Positions 39,572 through 49,929 of a stretch of DNA of 64,000 nucleotides are shown piece after piece. Below the pieces are notes generated by a model. That model made no database searches. It worked only from the letters and a program-made list of their open reading frames with translations, and was not told where the DNA came from. Location: assembly GCA_947095585.1 (NCBI GenBank), contig OX352761.1, positions 79,177,267 to 79,241,266 on the forward strand, written 5' to 3'. Position 1 is the first letter of the stretch, and every line of letters starts with the position of its first letter. This stretch comes from Nephrocerus scutellatus. Lineage: Eukaryota > Arthropoda > Insecta > Diptera > Pipunculidae. A program made the position numbers and the translations under genes.

Positions 39572-41548
39572 CACCTAGATATATCGGACCATACCGAATC
39601 AAAAAAAAGATTTCACCAGTAATCTTCATCCTAGAAGGAGACCAACAGAAAACAATAATCGCCCACATAAAGGATTGCAAGAAAACCAACGACCCACCCG
39701 ACACCAGCAATACTCATATCGTAGGTATTGACAATCGTACCACAACCGAATCAGTGTTACACAGGATGTCCAGCCAACAACATCACCTCGCAAAATACAC
39801 CGAAGCCACCGTAGCACCAGGAACCCATCGACGTACCAAGTCACGTCCCGTGCTAGCACCACAGCCGAAGACAACCACCACCCAGCACCACGTCCGGAAG
39901 CAGATGTGGAAAAAAAATGCCACTACCACCCAAGCGACCACTCTTCAGCAACGAGCTAACTCAGCTGTGCAAAATCGTACCCCGAGATGTAAGTACCGCC
40001 GCAACCCCCATCCCATTTGTTGAAAGCCGACAGACACTACCCAAACAACCACCACGCTTCCTACCCCCCACTACCGAAGCCCGAAGAAACCGAAGCTCCA
40101 GTCAAGATGCCCCCACTACCAAAGCTCAACGAAACAGAAGCTCCAGTCAAGACCACGATGCCCCCGCAACTCCCGTACCACCGGACCACCACAACCGCCC
40201 GAACCGCTACCAAAATTAGGGTCGCACACCTACCGCAGTGCCGCCCAGTGCAATGAAGCAATCGAGCACCCATACGATGTCCAGACGCGAGAATACCAGC
40301 GAAGGCAGCTACCAAAGCTTTGCCCACAACCCCAGCTGAAGGTCCAGCAAAGCCAAACATCAAAGCACCAGCCGAGACAACTACAAAAGCAGAGGCAAAA
40401 CCATGGGAAGTGGACGACAGCACCCCGACCACCAGCAGTAACAGCATCACAAGACCAGAAATCACCTCAAGCTACAAGCGACCCTTATCCGCATTCACCA
40501 CCATACACCAGACTAACCCTGTAATATTTTCTTGGTCAAGGTTTTTTGTAGTTTTCCCTGACCATGATCCATTGATTAAAGCATTTGGACTCGCGTCGTT
40601 TTAGTTTCGTGTTCGTTTTTTCGCATTGCTTTTTCAATGAATCAGAGAGAATTCTGAGAAAATAAATGGAAACCGGCTACAAACGTGACGAATGTGATAT
40701 ATTGTAAATCACATTCCTTCGATTTTTATTTTATTTTGAATTTTAATAAATAAAATTCAGGGAGTCCTCCCTTGACAATAAGTCTCTATATACAAAAAAA
40801 AAAAAAAACCCTGAACCTGAAGAAATGTATGAATTCAACAAAGTACTTTATTTACATTTTTTGTAACTCGTTCGGCGATTGGCATCACAGAAACAACGAG
40901 AGAGAAATCAAATTGAAATCAATCAAAAAGTTATTAAATTCTCAAGCACTAACTTTTAATGTAATTAATAGTTAAAAATTCGAAATGAAATACTCGTATC
41001 AATGTTGATACGAAAAAATTATGGCACCAAAATATTACACATACCTTACAAATTTAGAAATTGTTGCTGTTGATTTGGATGAGTATAATAATGCTGCTGC
41101 TATGATGATGATGATGATATTGTGATGACGACAATGTTGATGGGCCGTGTAGATGATGATACTATGCTAAAATTGAAACTGCTTAAGCTGTTTGATGTTG
41201 CTGCTAGATGATGATAATGTTTATGCTGTTGTTGATATGGATGATGATGATGTGATGACGACAATTTCGAGGGTCCCTGTTTATTCTATGCTGAATGTAA
41301 AGCTGCTGAAGCTGTTTGTTATTGCTGTATATGTATATGATGAAGATGCTGAGGATGCTTGACATTTTAGTAGAAATTGCTGCTGTTGCCGTTGCTAAAA
41401 GACAAGTGGCTCTGCCAGCTGCGTCGGATTTGCAAACGTCACGTGGCAGAAAATATATATAGAACTAGCTGCAGCCTGCTGTTGGCTGTATCTAATGGAA
41501 AGAGTAGGTTGCCCTCGGAATTTCGCAAGTACTGAAGAATATGATGAT
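39572..41548 (+). other. Gypsy-T copy 3 Pro-rich tail and 3' non-coding region
   Basis: Tail frames at 39754, 39917 and 40320 match copy 1. The 3' part (40560-41540) has the AT-rich and GAT/GCT-repeat blocks. At 41548 (GATGATGAT) it ends and CsRn1-like leader begins, with no LTR or SINE, so the array's right end is truncated. Confidence 0.65.
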
Positions 41549-41777
41549 GTAGAGTTGCGAATTTATTTGTAAACTGCTCCACACTAAATACTTTCGTGCA
41601 ACAATTATCTTTGCGGCGTCACACCACTTTTATTTTTTAGTCAAGCGAAAGAATTTTATCGGGGTTCCTTATTCTTGCTGCACCAGTGAACTGTTTGTAA
41701 TAATGATTTATTTGTAATATTTTAGTTATTTTGATAATAATTATATTGAATTTATTACCCACGTCGGGGTCACCAAT
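41549..41777 (-). other. CsRn1-like 5' leader
   Basis: Non-coding leader between the primer site and the array; no open frame. Confidence 0.6.
41760..41775 (-). promoter_or_regulatory. Primer binding site, tRNA-Trp
   Basis: TGGTGACCCCGACGTG on the minus strand, two bases after the LTR, matches 16 bases of the complement of the insect tRNA-Trp 3' end. This primer is typical of CsRn1-clade elements and agrees with the protein evidence. Confidence 0.85.
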
Positions 41778-42192
41778 TTCTTTTTTGTGGTAATTAATAT
41801 TGATATAATTTTATCTTTGGTTTTTTATTATTTATCTAATATTTTTTTATAATTTATTATTAATAAATTAGCTTATGTTTGCGGACTTATAAATTCGTTG
41901 TAAGAGAGTATACAACTTGTCTCTTTGACGTCCAAAAATAAGAAGGAAGTTATTTCATATTTTCCTTTCTTTTTTGGTTGTCTGCAAATTCACAATAGTA
42001 TTTTGACTTGTTTACGGAAGGTTAAAATCTTCAAATTCATTGCCTGTCTGCAAATTAAAACAAGTCAGAATACTATTGTTCTGAGATGTTATGCTAATTA
42101 AATTAAATAATTTATAGTTTGTGTAATTGGTAGTGCCATAATAACTTGTTTTCGATAAAAAAAAAAGAGATAGAAGTCATGTAGGCACTACA
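41778..42192 (-). repeat. CsRn1-like 5' LTR
   Basis: Starts TGTAGTGCCTACATGAC at 42192 and ends AAAAAAGAA at 41778. Homologous to 11651-12091 with several small indels. Confidence 0.85.
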
Positions 42193-42260
42193 GATTTATA
42201 CATTGATATCGGTAGCTAAAAGAGTGGCTGAGGTTATTTTCGAATACAGTGGCTATATCC

Positions 42261-42612
42261 ACGACTACAAATATGACCCTTAATATTTTTGTCAGTGATT
42301 TCTAATGATTCTAGGAATATTCACCTGTATTCACGACGAGACCAATTAACAAATAATTATTGAATAAATAAATATTTGAATAAAAATAAATTTTTTATAT
42401 ACCACGTTTTTAAAAATAACTAAAACGTATAAAACTACGACTACAAATATGACCTTTAATGTTTTTGCCAGTGATTTGTAATGATTCTAGGAATATTCAC
42501 CTGTATTCACGACGAGACCAATAATTAAATAATTATTGAATAAATAAATATTTGAATAAAAAAAAATTTTTTATATACCACGTTTTTAAAACTAACTAAA
42601 ACGTATAAAAAT
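42261..42612. repeat. 176-bp tandem duplication
   Basis: ACGACTACAAATATGACC begins each unit (42261 and 42437). Both contain ATTCACCTGTATTCACGACG and a TTATATACCACGTTTTTAAA end. Non-coding. Confidence 0.9.
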
Positions 42613-42897
42613 AATTTAAAATTAATATCACATTATGATTTCCAATAAAAAACCAATCACATGCGTTTAATAACTACTGACATTTATGATGAACGATATA
42701 AGAAAATCCCTATTAACATAATTTCAAACATCATTATTCATTACTTCGACTTATACGATGATGATAATACAATTACAACGCAGTAATGACATTATATGTA
42801 TCTTTTAGCGTGCGCAAAACAGTTTCCCACACATAACTCCGAAAGTGCGAACCTGCTAAATGACGAATGGTCTGCGAATTTATGGCAAATAACAGAA
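42613..42897. other. AT-rich, nothing recognised
   Basis: No gene or repeat supported. Confidence 0.5.
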
Positions 42898-43095
42898 AGG
42901 CTGTGTCAAGAGAGAAAACAGAAAAAATTACCATAAAAAAATACTATCGTAAATTATTTTCCAATGTTACCATAATTCAACTAATATTTTTTCCCCTGAA
43001 TATATAAAATAACTTTAACATTCTCGTAGTATCATCTCGCATGGCTTACCACAACTTCAGTTTAACTATAATCGGCCCGCTTGCACTTCTTGCAC
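42898..43095. mobile_element. MITE-like copy related to 10914-11131
   Basis: The inner sequence (CAATGTTACCATA, TTTTTCCCCTGA, ATATAAAATAA, then GGCTTACCACAACTT against GGCTAACCGCAACTT) is collinear with the first MITE. The ends have diverged and no TA pair is certain. Confidence 0.55.
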
Positions 43096-43260
43096 TCCTT
43101 GAGTCTAAAGTGAAGTGTGTGGTGTCCGTTTGACCCATCCTCAACAGCGCAGCTAAAGAATTTGGTGAAACAAAACTGTCGTATGTTTTGCATGCGGCAG
43201 TTTGTTGATGATCTAATTCTTTAGCAATAGAATAACGGATTGTGAGTGTTTGTTTCTTCT

Positions 43261-43436
43261 GGTGATTTAACTCATTTTGTCGTAAATGTATAACACTGAT
43301 GACAATTAGTGTTGATAATCCATTGTGAGACACTCACTACACAAATTCGGTGATTTAACTCATTTTGTCGTGAAGGTATAACACTGATGACAATTAGTGT
43401 TGATAATCCATTGTGAGACACTCACTACACAAATTC
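43261..43436. repeat. 88-bp tandem duplication
   Basis: GGTGATTTAACTCATTTTGT starts each unit (43261 and 43349); the units differ by a few bases. Confidence 0.95.
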
Positions 43437-43719
43437 GGTTAAAAGAAGCGGTAAGTTGTGTTTTGTGTATTTGTTTTTTGTAGTTATATGTGATTACGTG
43501 GGCTGAGAACGAATTTTTTTCTCTGTTTTTACGTATGTACATGACCACAGGCCAGCAATTCTGGCAATAAGCGAAACTCAGGTGCCGATTCGCTTCCGAT
43601 CCGATTCCGATATATCGGAATTTAATCTGCCATCTCTCGCCTCTAGGCTCGTCAGACCATTGTGTAGTATTAGATAATTTCTCGTTAACACGTCGTTAGA
43701 GAAAAAACTCTCAATAACA

Positions 43720-44260
43720 GTATGGCACTACGAGCAAGCCAATTGGGACGGCCTTAACAACTTCTTTGGGAGAATTAACTGGTCGCTATTGTTTCGCGAT
43801 AGCAACATGGATGCCGCCGCTGATGCAATAACAAACATCATCTTTATTGGTATGAGAGACTTTATCCCTACCAGGAATAAGTCTGTTAAACCAAATGAAG
43901 ATGAATTTTATGACTCGATCTGTGAAGAGGCTTCTAGGATTAGAGAGGTATGCTTTTGATTTTACAAAGCAAACCCTACTGAGAAAAACCGAGCAAATTT
44001 TAAACGAGCCAGAAATGATTGCAATGCCCATCTTCGGCGAGTCCAAATTCGCCTATGACCAAAAATTGAAAGAAAAATTACTATAATGTCCCAAAGGTAG
44101 TAAAAATTTTTGGTCATTCGTGAAAAGAATCAAAAATACAGCCTCGTCGTCGATTCCAACGCTCATTTATAATGACATTCCAGTTGTCAGCTCTATAGAC
44201 AAGGCCAATCTGTTTGCTGGGCATTTCGCAACTAGCTCTACGCTTCCATATTGAGCATTG
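43720..44260 (+). pseudogene. LINE-A linker region
   Basis: N-W-S-L-L-F-R-D-S-N, A-I-T-N-I-I-F-I-G-M-R-D-F-I, K-S-V-K-P-N-E-D-E and R-I-R-E-V-C-F then a stop (43957), K-A-N-P-T-E-K. After a deletion come F-W-S-F-V-K-R-I-K-N-T and I-P-T-L-I-Y-N-D-I-P. Several frame changes. Confidence 0.7.
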
Positions 44261-45129
44261 CCGCCTCGTGCACCTCAGAGTATTGAACACTCTATGGGAC
44301 AGATATTTATTCGTACTCGTGCAGTTGTTAGAGTTTTAAACGATCTCAACACTCACAAATCCGCAGGGCCAGATGGTATTTCCCCAATTGTTCTGAAGAG
44401 GTGCTCTTCCAAGCTGGCATTACCATTGCGTAAGCTTTTCCATCTATCCTATTCTTCTGGACTCTTCCCGAGAAGTTGGAAAACAGTGTTTGTCCAGCCC
44501 ATACCCAAAAAGACGAGCCGTCGTCTCCTTCTTCGTACCGACCCATAGCACTTACATCCATTCTTTCCAAGGTCATGGAAACGCTGATAAATTTTCAGCT
44601 CAAGAAATATCTTGAAACCAACGAAATCTTTAGTGACCGGCAGTATGGATTTCGTGGGCAACGGTCTACTGGTGATTTGATGATATATCTTACTGAACAG
44701 TGGAACAAGTCTTTGGATCAATTTGAAGAAAGCAAAGCTGTTGCACTCGATATTTCTAAGCCATATGACAGAGTTTGGGATCAAGCTCTTTTGTCCAAAA
44801 TGTTTGCTTATGGAATCGATGATAAGCTGCTTCACTGGTTTAGAAGCTATCTTTTTGACCACTCAATTCAAGTTGTATTGGATGGTTTCAAGTCCAAAGT
44901 GCATTACTTAAATGCTGGCGTTCCCCAGGGCCCTGTTTTGTCCCCGACACTCTTTCATATTTTTATTAATGATCTCTTATCTGTGACTTCTAATCTTATT
45001 CACTCTTTCGCTGACTACAGCACTCTCAGCTTCTCATGTGGAAATCAAACAACTACGTATGTTAAGCACGTTAAATTCTGGCCTAGACAGCATAATACAA
45101 TGGGGAGAAAACAATGGAGTAGAATTTAA
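44258..45129 (+). pseudogene. LINE-A reverse transcriptase
   Basis: T-H-K-S-A-G-P-D-G-I-S and P-R-S-W-K-T-V-F-V-Q-P-I-P-K-K in the first frame (44258-44548). A frameshift at about 44515 follows, then in the second frame S-S-Y-R-P-I-A-L-T-S, Q-Y-G-F-R-G-Q-R-S-T-G-D, A-L-D-I-S-K-P-Y-D-R-V-W (first catalytic Asp), N-A-G-V-P-Q-G and L-F-H-I-F-I-N-D-L-L. The catalytic F-A-D-D is F-A-D-Y (TAC, near 45012-45017), a change that alone should kill polymerisation. It shifts frame again near 45040 into the 319-codon frame that follows. Confidence 0.85.
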
Positions 45130-45850
45130 CGCTTCCAAAATCCAATGCTGTCTCCTGTCGTCTACGCGAATACTAATTCCCATGCCATTATCCATGAATG
45201 GCACTTGCATCGAGGAAACTGAAAATCTCGCAATACTCGGTATGTGCGTTAACGACAAGCTTCGTTGGAATGACTACATAATCACCGTCGCCAAAAATAA
45301 TGCGAAATGCTTAGGTTTTCTAGCCCGGTGCAAGAAATATTTTACTCGCTCTGATCTGGCTACTATCTATAAGGCTTTTATTCGCCCTAAACTTAAGTGC
45401 AATTGTCATATCTGGTCTAGTGCGCCTAAAACTACCTTGCATCAGCTAGATGGAATACAAAACCGCGCGATAAAACTTATCGGCGACGCAAATATAGCGA
45501 AATCAATAGATTCGCTCGAACACCCCATGAACATTTCCTGCTTGTCACTGTTTTATCGCTTCTTCTACCAGCGGTGCTCAAGAGAAATAACCAGCTGCAT
45601 GCCATCTCTCCTTGAATTCAACCGCAATACTCGTGCCGCTGTAAATGCTCATCAGTTTACCCTCAAGCCCATCTTTGGCCGTACAAGTAAATTCAGGGAT
45701 TCGATCTTCAGCCGTACAACACGAATGTGGAATGCTCTGCCAAGCTCAGTCTTCCACATCACTATGATCCACAGGCATTCAAAACACAAGCTCATAGTCA
45801 TCTCCTCTTTTCTCCTCCTTTTCCTGCGTTTGTCACGCTGTGCCAAGCAT
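45038..45850 (+). pseudogene. LINE-A RT thumb and C-terminal domain
   Basis: W-G-E-N-N-G-V-E-F-N-A-S-K, I-L-G-M-C-V-N-D-K-L-R-W, A-K-C-L-G-F-L-A-R-C-K-K-Y-F, I-R-P-K-L-K-C-N-C-H-I-W-S (the usual L-E-Y), and S-R-T-T-R-M-W-N-A-L-P-S-S-V-F (the conserved W-N-x-L-P end of this LINE group). The last 50 codons after about 45790 are the tail read through without a stop. Confidence 0.8.
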
Positions 45851-46254
45851 GTAGCCGAGCATTATAAGGGTGCGAATTATAAAAAAAAAATCCACTTTCA
45901 GTCTAATCGAACACGCTTAATTTTATTGATTTGTTTTCTGTCATCAATTGTGCATTGTTTTCGAAAAACTGAAGTCTTTTTTTACGGAGTAATCTGAGCT
46001 AACAGAGAAATACGTGTTCGGAGATATCCGATAAAGCCAATAAATTTTGTCTCTGATATCTCTCAGATCCAATAAATTATCTGCTGTGTTTCTTAGTAGC
46101 ATAGAAAATTTTTATTTTTCACCTGATTAATCCATAGTAGTCGATATGTCTCATGTGAAAAAATGTTCAGTACATTTTTATATAAGAATATCATATCCGA
46201 GAATTATCGAAGTGAAAAAAACTCAGAGAAATTAATTGTTTTTTAGGCCTATTC

Positions 46255-46365
46255 CACTAGACAAAACTCCACTGGACACAATTCTACAAGCACAATTCCA
46301 CTTGACACAATTCCACTTGGCAAAATTCCACTTAGCACAATTCAACTTGCACAATTTAACTTGTA
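46255..46365. repeat. Short tandem repeat, ACAATTCCACTTG-type
   Basis: Six to seven imperfect 14-19-bp units (ACACAATTCCACTTG, GCAAAATTCCACTTA and so on). Confidence 0.85.
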
Positions 46366-46540
46366 AATCGAGTGCGTGAAAGTTAAATTGGGCAAGTTGA
46401 TTTCGTTTATTTGAAGAAAAAAAAAGATGAGTGTATAAACTTTACCCGCGGTTGAAGTTAAACTTCCTTGACCTAGTGGCCGATATTACGATTAAATGAA
46501 AAGGTAAAAATATTCCTAAATACAGAATTTCACAAAAATA

Positions 46541-46965
46541 GCTTTGAAAAATTTCTTAGTTCCTAATATTCCAGACCCGATTGGCCATATCCAAAAATTT
46601 CTATAGGAGGAAGACTTATAGTCGCATCTTAGTCCTACGTACCGAATTTCATATAAATCGCTTGAGAAATTACTTAGTTCCCAATATTTCAGACCCTATT
46701 GGCCATATCACAGAATTTCCATAGGAACAAGTCTTACAGTCGCATCTTAGTCCTACATACTGAATTTCATACGAATCGCTTGAGAAATGGCTTGGTTCCT
46801 AATATTCCAGACCCGATTGGCCATATCCCTGAATTTTCATGGGAGCAAGACTTATAGTCGCATCTTCGTTCTACTTACCGAATTTCATACAAATCGCTTA
46901 AGAACTGACTTTATTCCAAATATTCCAGACCCTATTGGCCATATCAAAGAATTTAAACTGGGATC
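46541..46965. repeat. ~118-bp tandem repeat, 3.6 units
   Basis: Units start GCTTGAGAAAT or GCTTTGAAAAAT at 46541, 46660, 46778 and 46896, each with TTCCAGACCC(G/T)ATTGGCCATATC and GTCGCATCTT. The frame at 46787-46990 is a product of the repeat, not a gene. Confidence 0.9.
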
Positions 46966-46999
46966 CTCTACTGATACATATTTTAATTAAAAAATTGGA

Positions 47000-47720
47000 T
47001 CGACAAATCCACCTGCTTTATGAACAGCCACTTCAAAATCCACGAGAACTACAATTAATAAATGAATTCTAAGGATTTTTGAAGAATCGATTTGAGGCAT
47101 TAGAAGCAGTCGGAGGAAAGGACAAAATCAAGGTAGTAACCTCCGTGGCGACATCTGAAACTAGTGAAGGCTCTAAGGCATGTGAAATAAGAGGTCATCC
47201 ACTCTACTACTGCGCAAAATTCCTTTAAATGTCAGCAGCTGAAGGGCTCAAATAGATTCAAAAACAAAACGTATGCGTCAATTGTTTTAAGGCAGATCAC
47301 ACTGCAAAATCATGCCCAGGACGATGTTGTACTAAATGTTCAGGAAAACATAATTCCTTATTGCATCTAGGAAAACCAATTGAATCGTCGCAGGATAGGA
47401 AGTCTCCAGATGACTGAAGGAAAATCAAAACAATCAAATGAGAATTCTCCACATGAGAGCCCTCTACCGACAACGATTGCTACCGTTAATCAACTAAGGA
47501 TACGTTCTTCTAGCCACAGCCAAGGTTATAATCAAAGCAATAAACGGGAAAACATGTGAAGCTTGGGCTATTTTAGATTCTGGCTCTGAGATCAATTTAA
47601 TAACAGAGAGGCTTCTTCGACGATTAGCCGTTTCACACCATCATCACTTCGTATTGAGGGCATTGTTAGAAGCGCAAGAAACACAACGCAACGAATCAAC
47701 ATTAAACTACAATCAAGAGT
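47000..47720 (+). pseudogene. BEL-1 gag C-terminus and protease start
   Basis: Zinc motif C-V-N-C-F-K-A-D-H-T-A-K-S-C near 47275 followed by C-T-K-C-S-G-K-H-N-S-L-L-H near 47335. The protease active site A-I-L-D-S-G-S-E-I-N-L-I is near 47575 (D-S-G, the BEL form). Many stops and frameshifts. Confidence 0.8.
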
Positions 47721-48225
47721 GGGAAATTTCACATGCAGGCTGGAAGCATTTATTCTCCCTAACATTGATTTACTTCAGCCGACAAAAAACCTGAATACCG
47801 AAGCCTGCTTTATACCTGAAAATATCAACCTAGCAGATCCCAACTTCCACCGATCCGAAAAGGTTGACGTATTACTCGGAGCGGAATTCTACCATGATTT
47901 CATTCGACCCGAACAAATACAAATTGGGGGCAAAATGCCAACTCTTCAAAACACGGTGTTTGGCTGGGTAGTGGCGGGAAAAATTGGAAATGCATCATAC
48001 AACTCGGCAACATGTGGCATATTTTGCGAAGAACCAACAAATGAACTCATCGAAAGATTCTGGAGGATCGACAATTTCGATATTGCACCAAGTCAAATGA
48101 TCTCAGCAGAAAAGTTCTGCGAGACTCACTTCGCTCAAAACGTGTCAAAAACTGATACTGGCCGTGTCATCGTCAGACTACCATTGCGCGAAAATGGCTT
48201 AGCAAAGGAGATTCCAGGCAATTAG
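47719..48225 (+). pseudogene. BEL-1 protease end and linker to RT
   Basis: 168 codons: L-A-D-P-N-F-H-R-S-E-K-V-D-V-L-L-G and T-V-F-G-W-V-V-A-G-K, the DUF1758-type protease end of BEL/Pao. Then come the linker motif F-W-R-I-D-N-F and the start of the RT domain lead-in (V-R-L-P-L-R-E-N). A frameshift leads to the next frame at 48228. Confidence 0.8.
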
Positions 48226-48227
48226 CT

Positions 48228-48840
48228 ATGAATCGTTTTCTATCATTGGAAAGACGTCATTACAAGAACCCTAGACTGCGAGATGATTATGTTAAGTTTA
48301 TGGGCGAACATGAATCTCTCAAGCACATGGATGAGATAAAACTGGACACCATTGAAGGCCCACACTTCTTCATTCTGCACCACTGCGCATTCAAGCCAGT
48401 TAGTAGTACAACAACACTACGTGTGGTTTTCGATGCTTCTGCAAAGATATCATCCGGTTTATCACTTAATGACATACTGCACGTGGGACCTACGGTACAA
48501 AGCGAATTATTCTCAATGCTACTTCGATTTCGTCTACACAAGTACGTCTTCACAGCTGATATCGAGAAGATGTACAGGCAGATAATGATCCATGAAGAAG
48601 ACCAAGGGTATCAACTGATCATGTGGAAAAGGCAACAGAGGAGATGAAATGCTTCAAATAAAAACCCTTACCTATGGAACATCGATAGCGCCATACTTTG
48701 CAACCAAATGCTTACAATACTTAGCAACCAAAAATAAAATAACACAGCCGCATGGGGCTCTTATTCTTCAAAACGATTTCTATGTAGATGACTGCATTAG
48801 CGGAGCGGATAGCCTTCCCCTGGCAATTGAAGCTTAAAAA
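48228..48840 (+). pseudogene. BEL-1 reverse transcriptase
   Basis: First frame: F-F-I-L-H-H-C-A-F-K-P, T-L-R-V-V-F-D-A-S, V-F-T-A-D-I-E-K-M-Y-R-Q (first catalytic Asp, about residue 111). After a stop at 48645 and frame change: T-Y-G-T-S-I-A-P-Y-F-A and N-D-F-Y-V-D-D-C-I-S-G (catalytic pair near 48785) with a stop at 48837. Catalytic residues are kept, but the frame is broken three times. Confidence 0.85.
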
Positions 48841-49730
48841 CAAGTGACTTCATTGCTAAACGGTGCCGGATTCAAACTTCGCAAGTGGTGTGCAAACCAT
48901 CCATCATTGCTTAAAGATATTCCTGCTGCGGACCAAGAGATCAGTCTTGATTTTAGCGAATCCATGCTTACTGCACAATCAAAACTTTAGGTCTGATTTG
49001 GCAACCAAAATCCAACCAATTGTGGGGAAGAGCCCAAAAGTTGCCTTAATAACGAAACGATCAGTCAGTTCAGATCTTGCACGTATCTTTGACCCACTAG
49101 GAATCTTTAGCCCAGCGGTCGTTAAGGCGAAAATATTTATGCAGCAGCTCTGGCACCTAAAACTTGATTGGGGCGACGAATTACTCAAACAACTAAGTAA
49201 AGAATGGACAACATTAGGAACAGCATATCAACACTGAAGCATGCAAGTGACTCTTGACATATCTTCACCTTTGTGGACGCATCGGAACAACATATAAGGA
49301 TCGAACGATAGTTATAAGACTACTCTGCGCTAAATCACGCATAGCTCCGGTAAAAAAGCAGACTGTTCCGCGACTTGAACTGTGCACTGCAGTGTTAGGA
49401 GCTAAACTCACAACCAGAGTCAAAGAGTTAAGATTCCAAGATTCCAAGACATTCCAACAAATTTCTGGACGGATTCACAAATCGTACTTTCAGCATCGCC
49501 ATCTTTCCATACGTTCGTTGCAAATCGAATTGCAAAAATTCAAGAATTTTTCTAGGCAACCCAATGGCATAGCGTCTCATCCAAGGAGAATTCAGCTGAC
49601 CTACTATCACGAGGAATATCATCGGCTAGCTTTATGTTATGTAGTATGTGGCTTTATGGACCATTCTTTCTGTATGGAAATGAGTCATCATAGCCCCGAC
49701 CATTCGCAAAGGAGCTAGAAACACCATCCG
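48841..49730 (+). pseudogene. BEL-1 RT end and RNase H region, heavily decayed
   Basis: L-R-K-W-C-A-N near 48880, S-D-L-A-R-I-F-D-P-L-G-I-F-S-P near 49070 (family motif after RT) and R-L-L-C-A-K-S-R-I-A-P-V-K near 49325. Then P-R-L-E-L-C-T-A-V-L near 49370 of the RNase H-like part. Multiple frames. Confidence 0.75.
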
Positions 49731-49929
49731 AATTAAAAAGAAAAAGGAAACATATCGTCGCTGTAGCCCTAACACAAAGTTCCACACAAATAATTGATCA
49801 AATAAAACATCGCAACTCATTCTCATTTCTACAACGTACGATTGGTTACGTTCTGCGATTCATTCGAACAACCAGGAGAATCGATACAAGGCCAGTAAGG
49901 CAAACAGCATTGTCACCTCAGGAACTCAA

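Larger units (their letters stand above)
18071..41548 (+). mobile_element. Gypsy-T array: three head-to-tail defective Ty3/gypsy copies
   Basis: Three plus-strand copies follow one another with one LTR between each: copy 1 about 18176-23590, copy 2 about 23858-31880, copy 3 about 32135-41548. Each has gag, protease, RNase H, integrase, a Pro/Thr-rich tail and a long 3' region, and each lacks the RT palm. Copies 1 and 2 share a stop after the RNase H motif Y-R-K-G; all three share the frame break before the integrase Cys pair. Copies 1 and 3 share a SINE; copies 2 and 3 share a LINE. The array sits inside the CsRn1-like element, in opposite orientation. The shared damage means duplication by recombination, probably between LTRs. 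Confidence 0.85.
11651..42192 (-). mobile_element. CsRn1-like Ty3/gypsy retrotransposon, split by nested insertions
   Basis: Two related LTRs (11651-12091, 441 bp; 41778-42192, 415 bp) on the minus strand face each other in the right order. The right one is followed inwards by a tRNA-Trp primer site, and the left one is preceded by a purine tract. Between them, in minus-strand order, lie the leader, Gag tail, protease (twice), RT, RNase H and integrase. The protein wording ([19 protein letters not shown]) and the tRNA-Trp site are hallmarks of the CsRn1 clade. About 23.5 kb of the span (18070-41548) is a foreign array and 1.7 kb (13816-15480) an RTE insertion. No matching target duplication is visible at the outer ends, and the two LTRs differ by several indels, so it is old. 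Confidence 0.8.
43690..45870 (+). mobile_element. LINE-A copy (plus strand), endonuclease missing
   Basis: It begins in the linker before RT (A-N-W-D-G-L-N-N-F-F near 43735) and runs to the end of the RT protein. It has an internal deletion near 44092 relative to the copy at 1040-2270 and no clear poly-A or target duplication. It is the longest LINE-A copy in the window. Confidence 0.75.
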
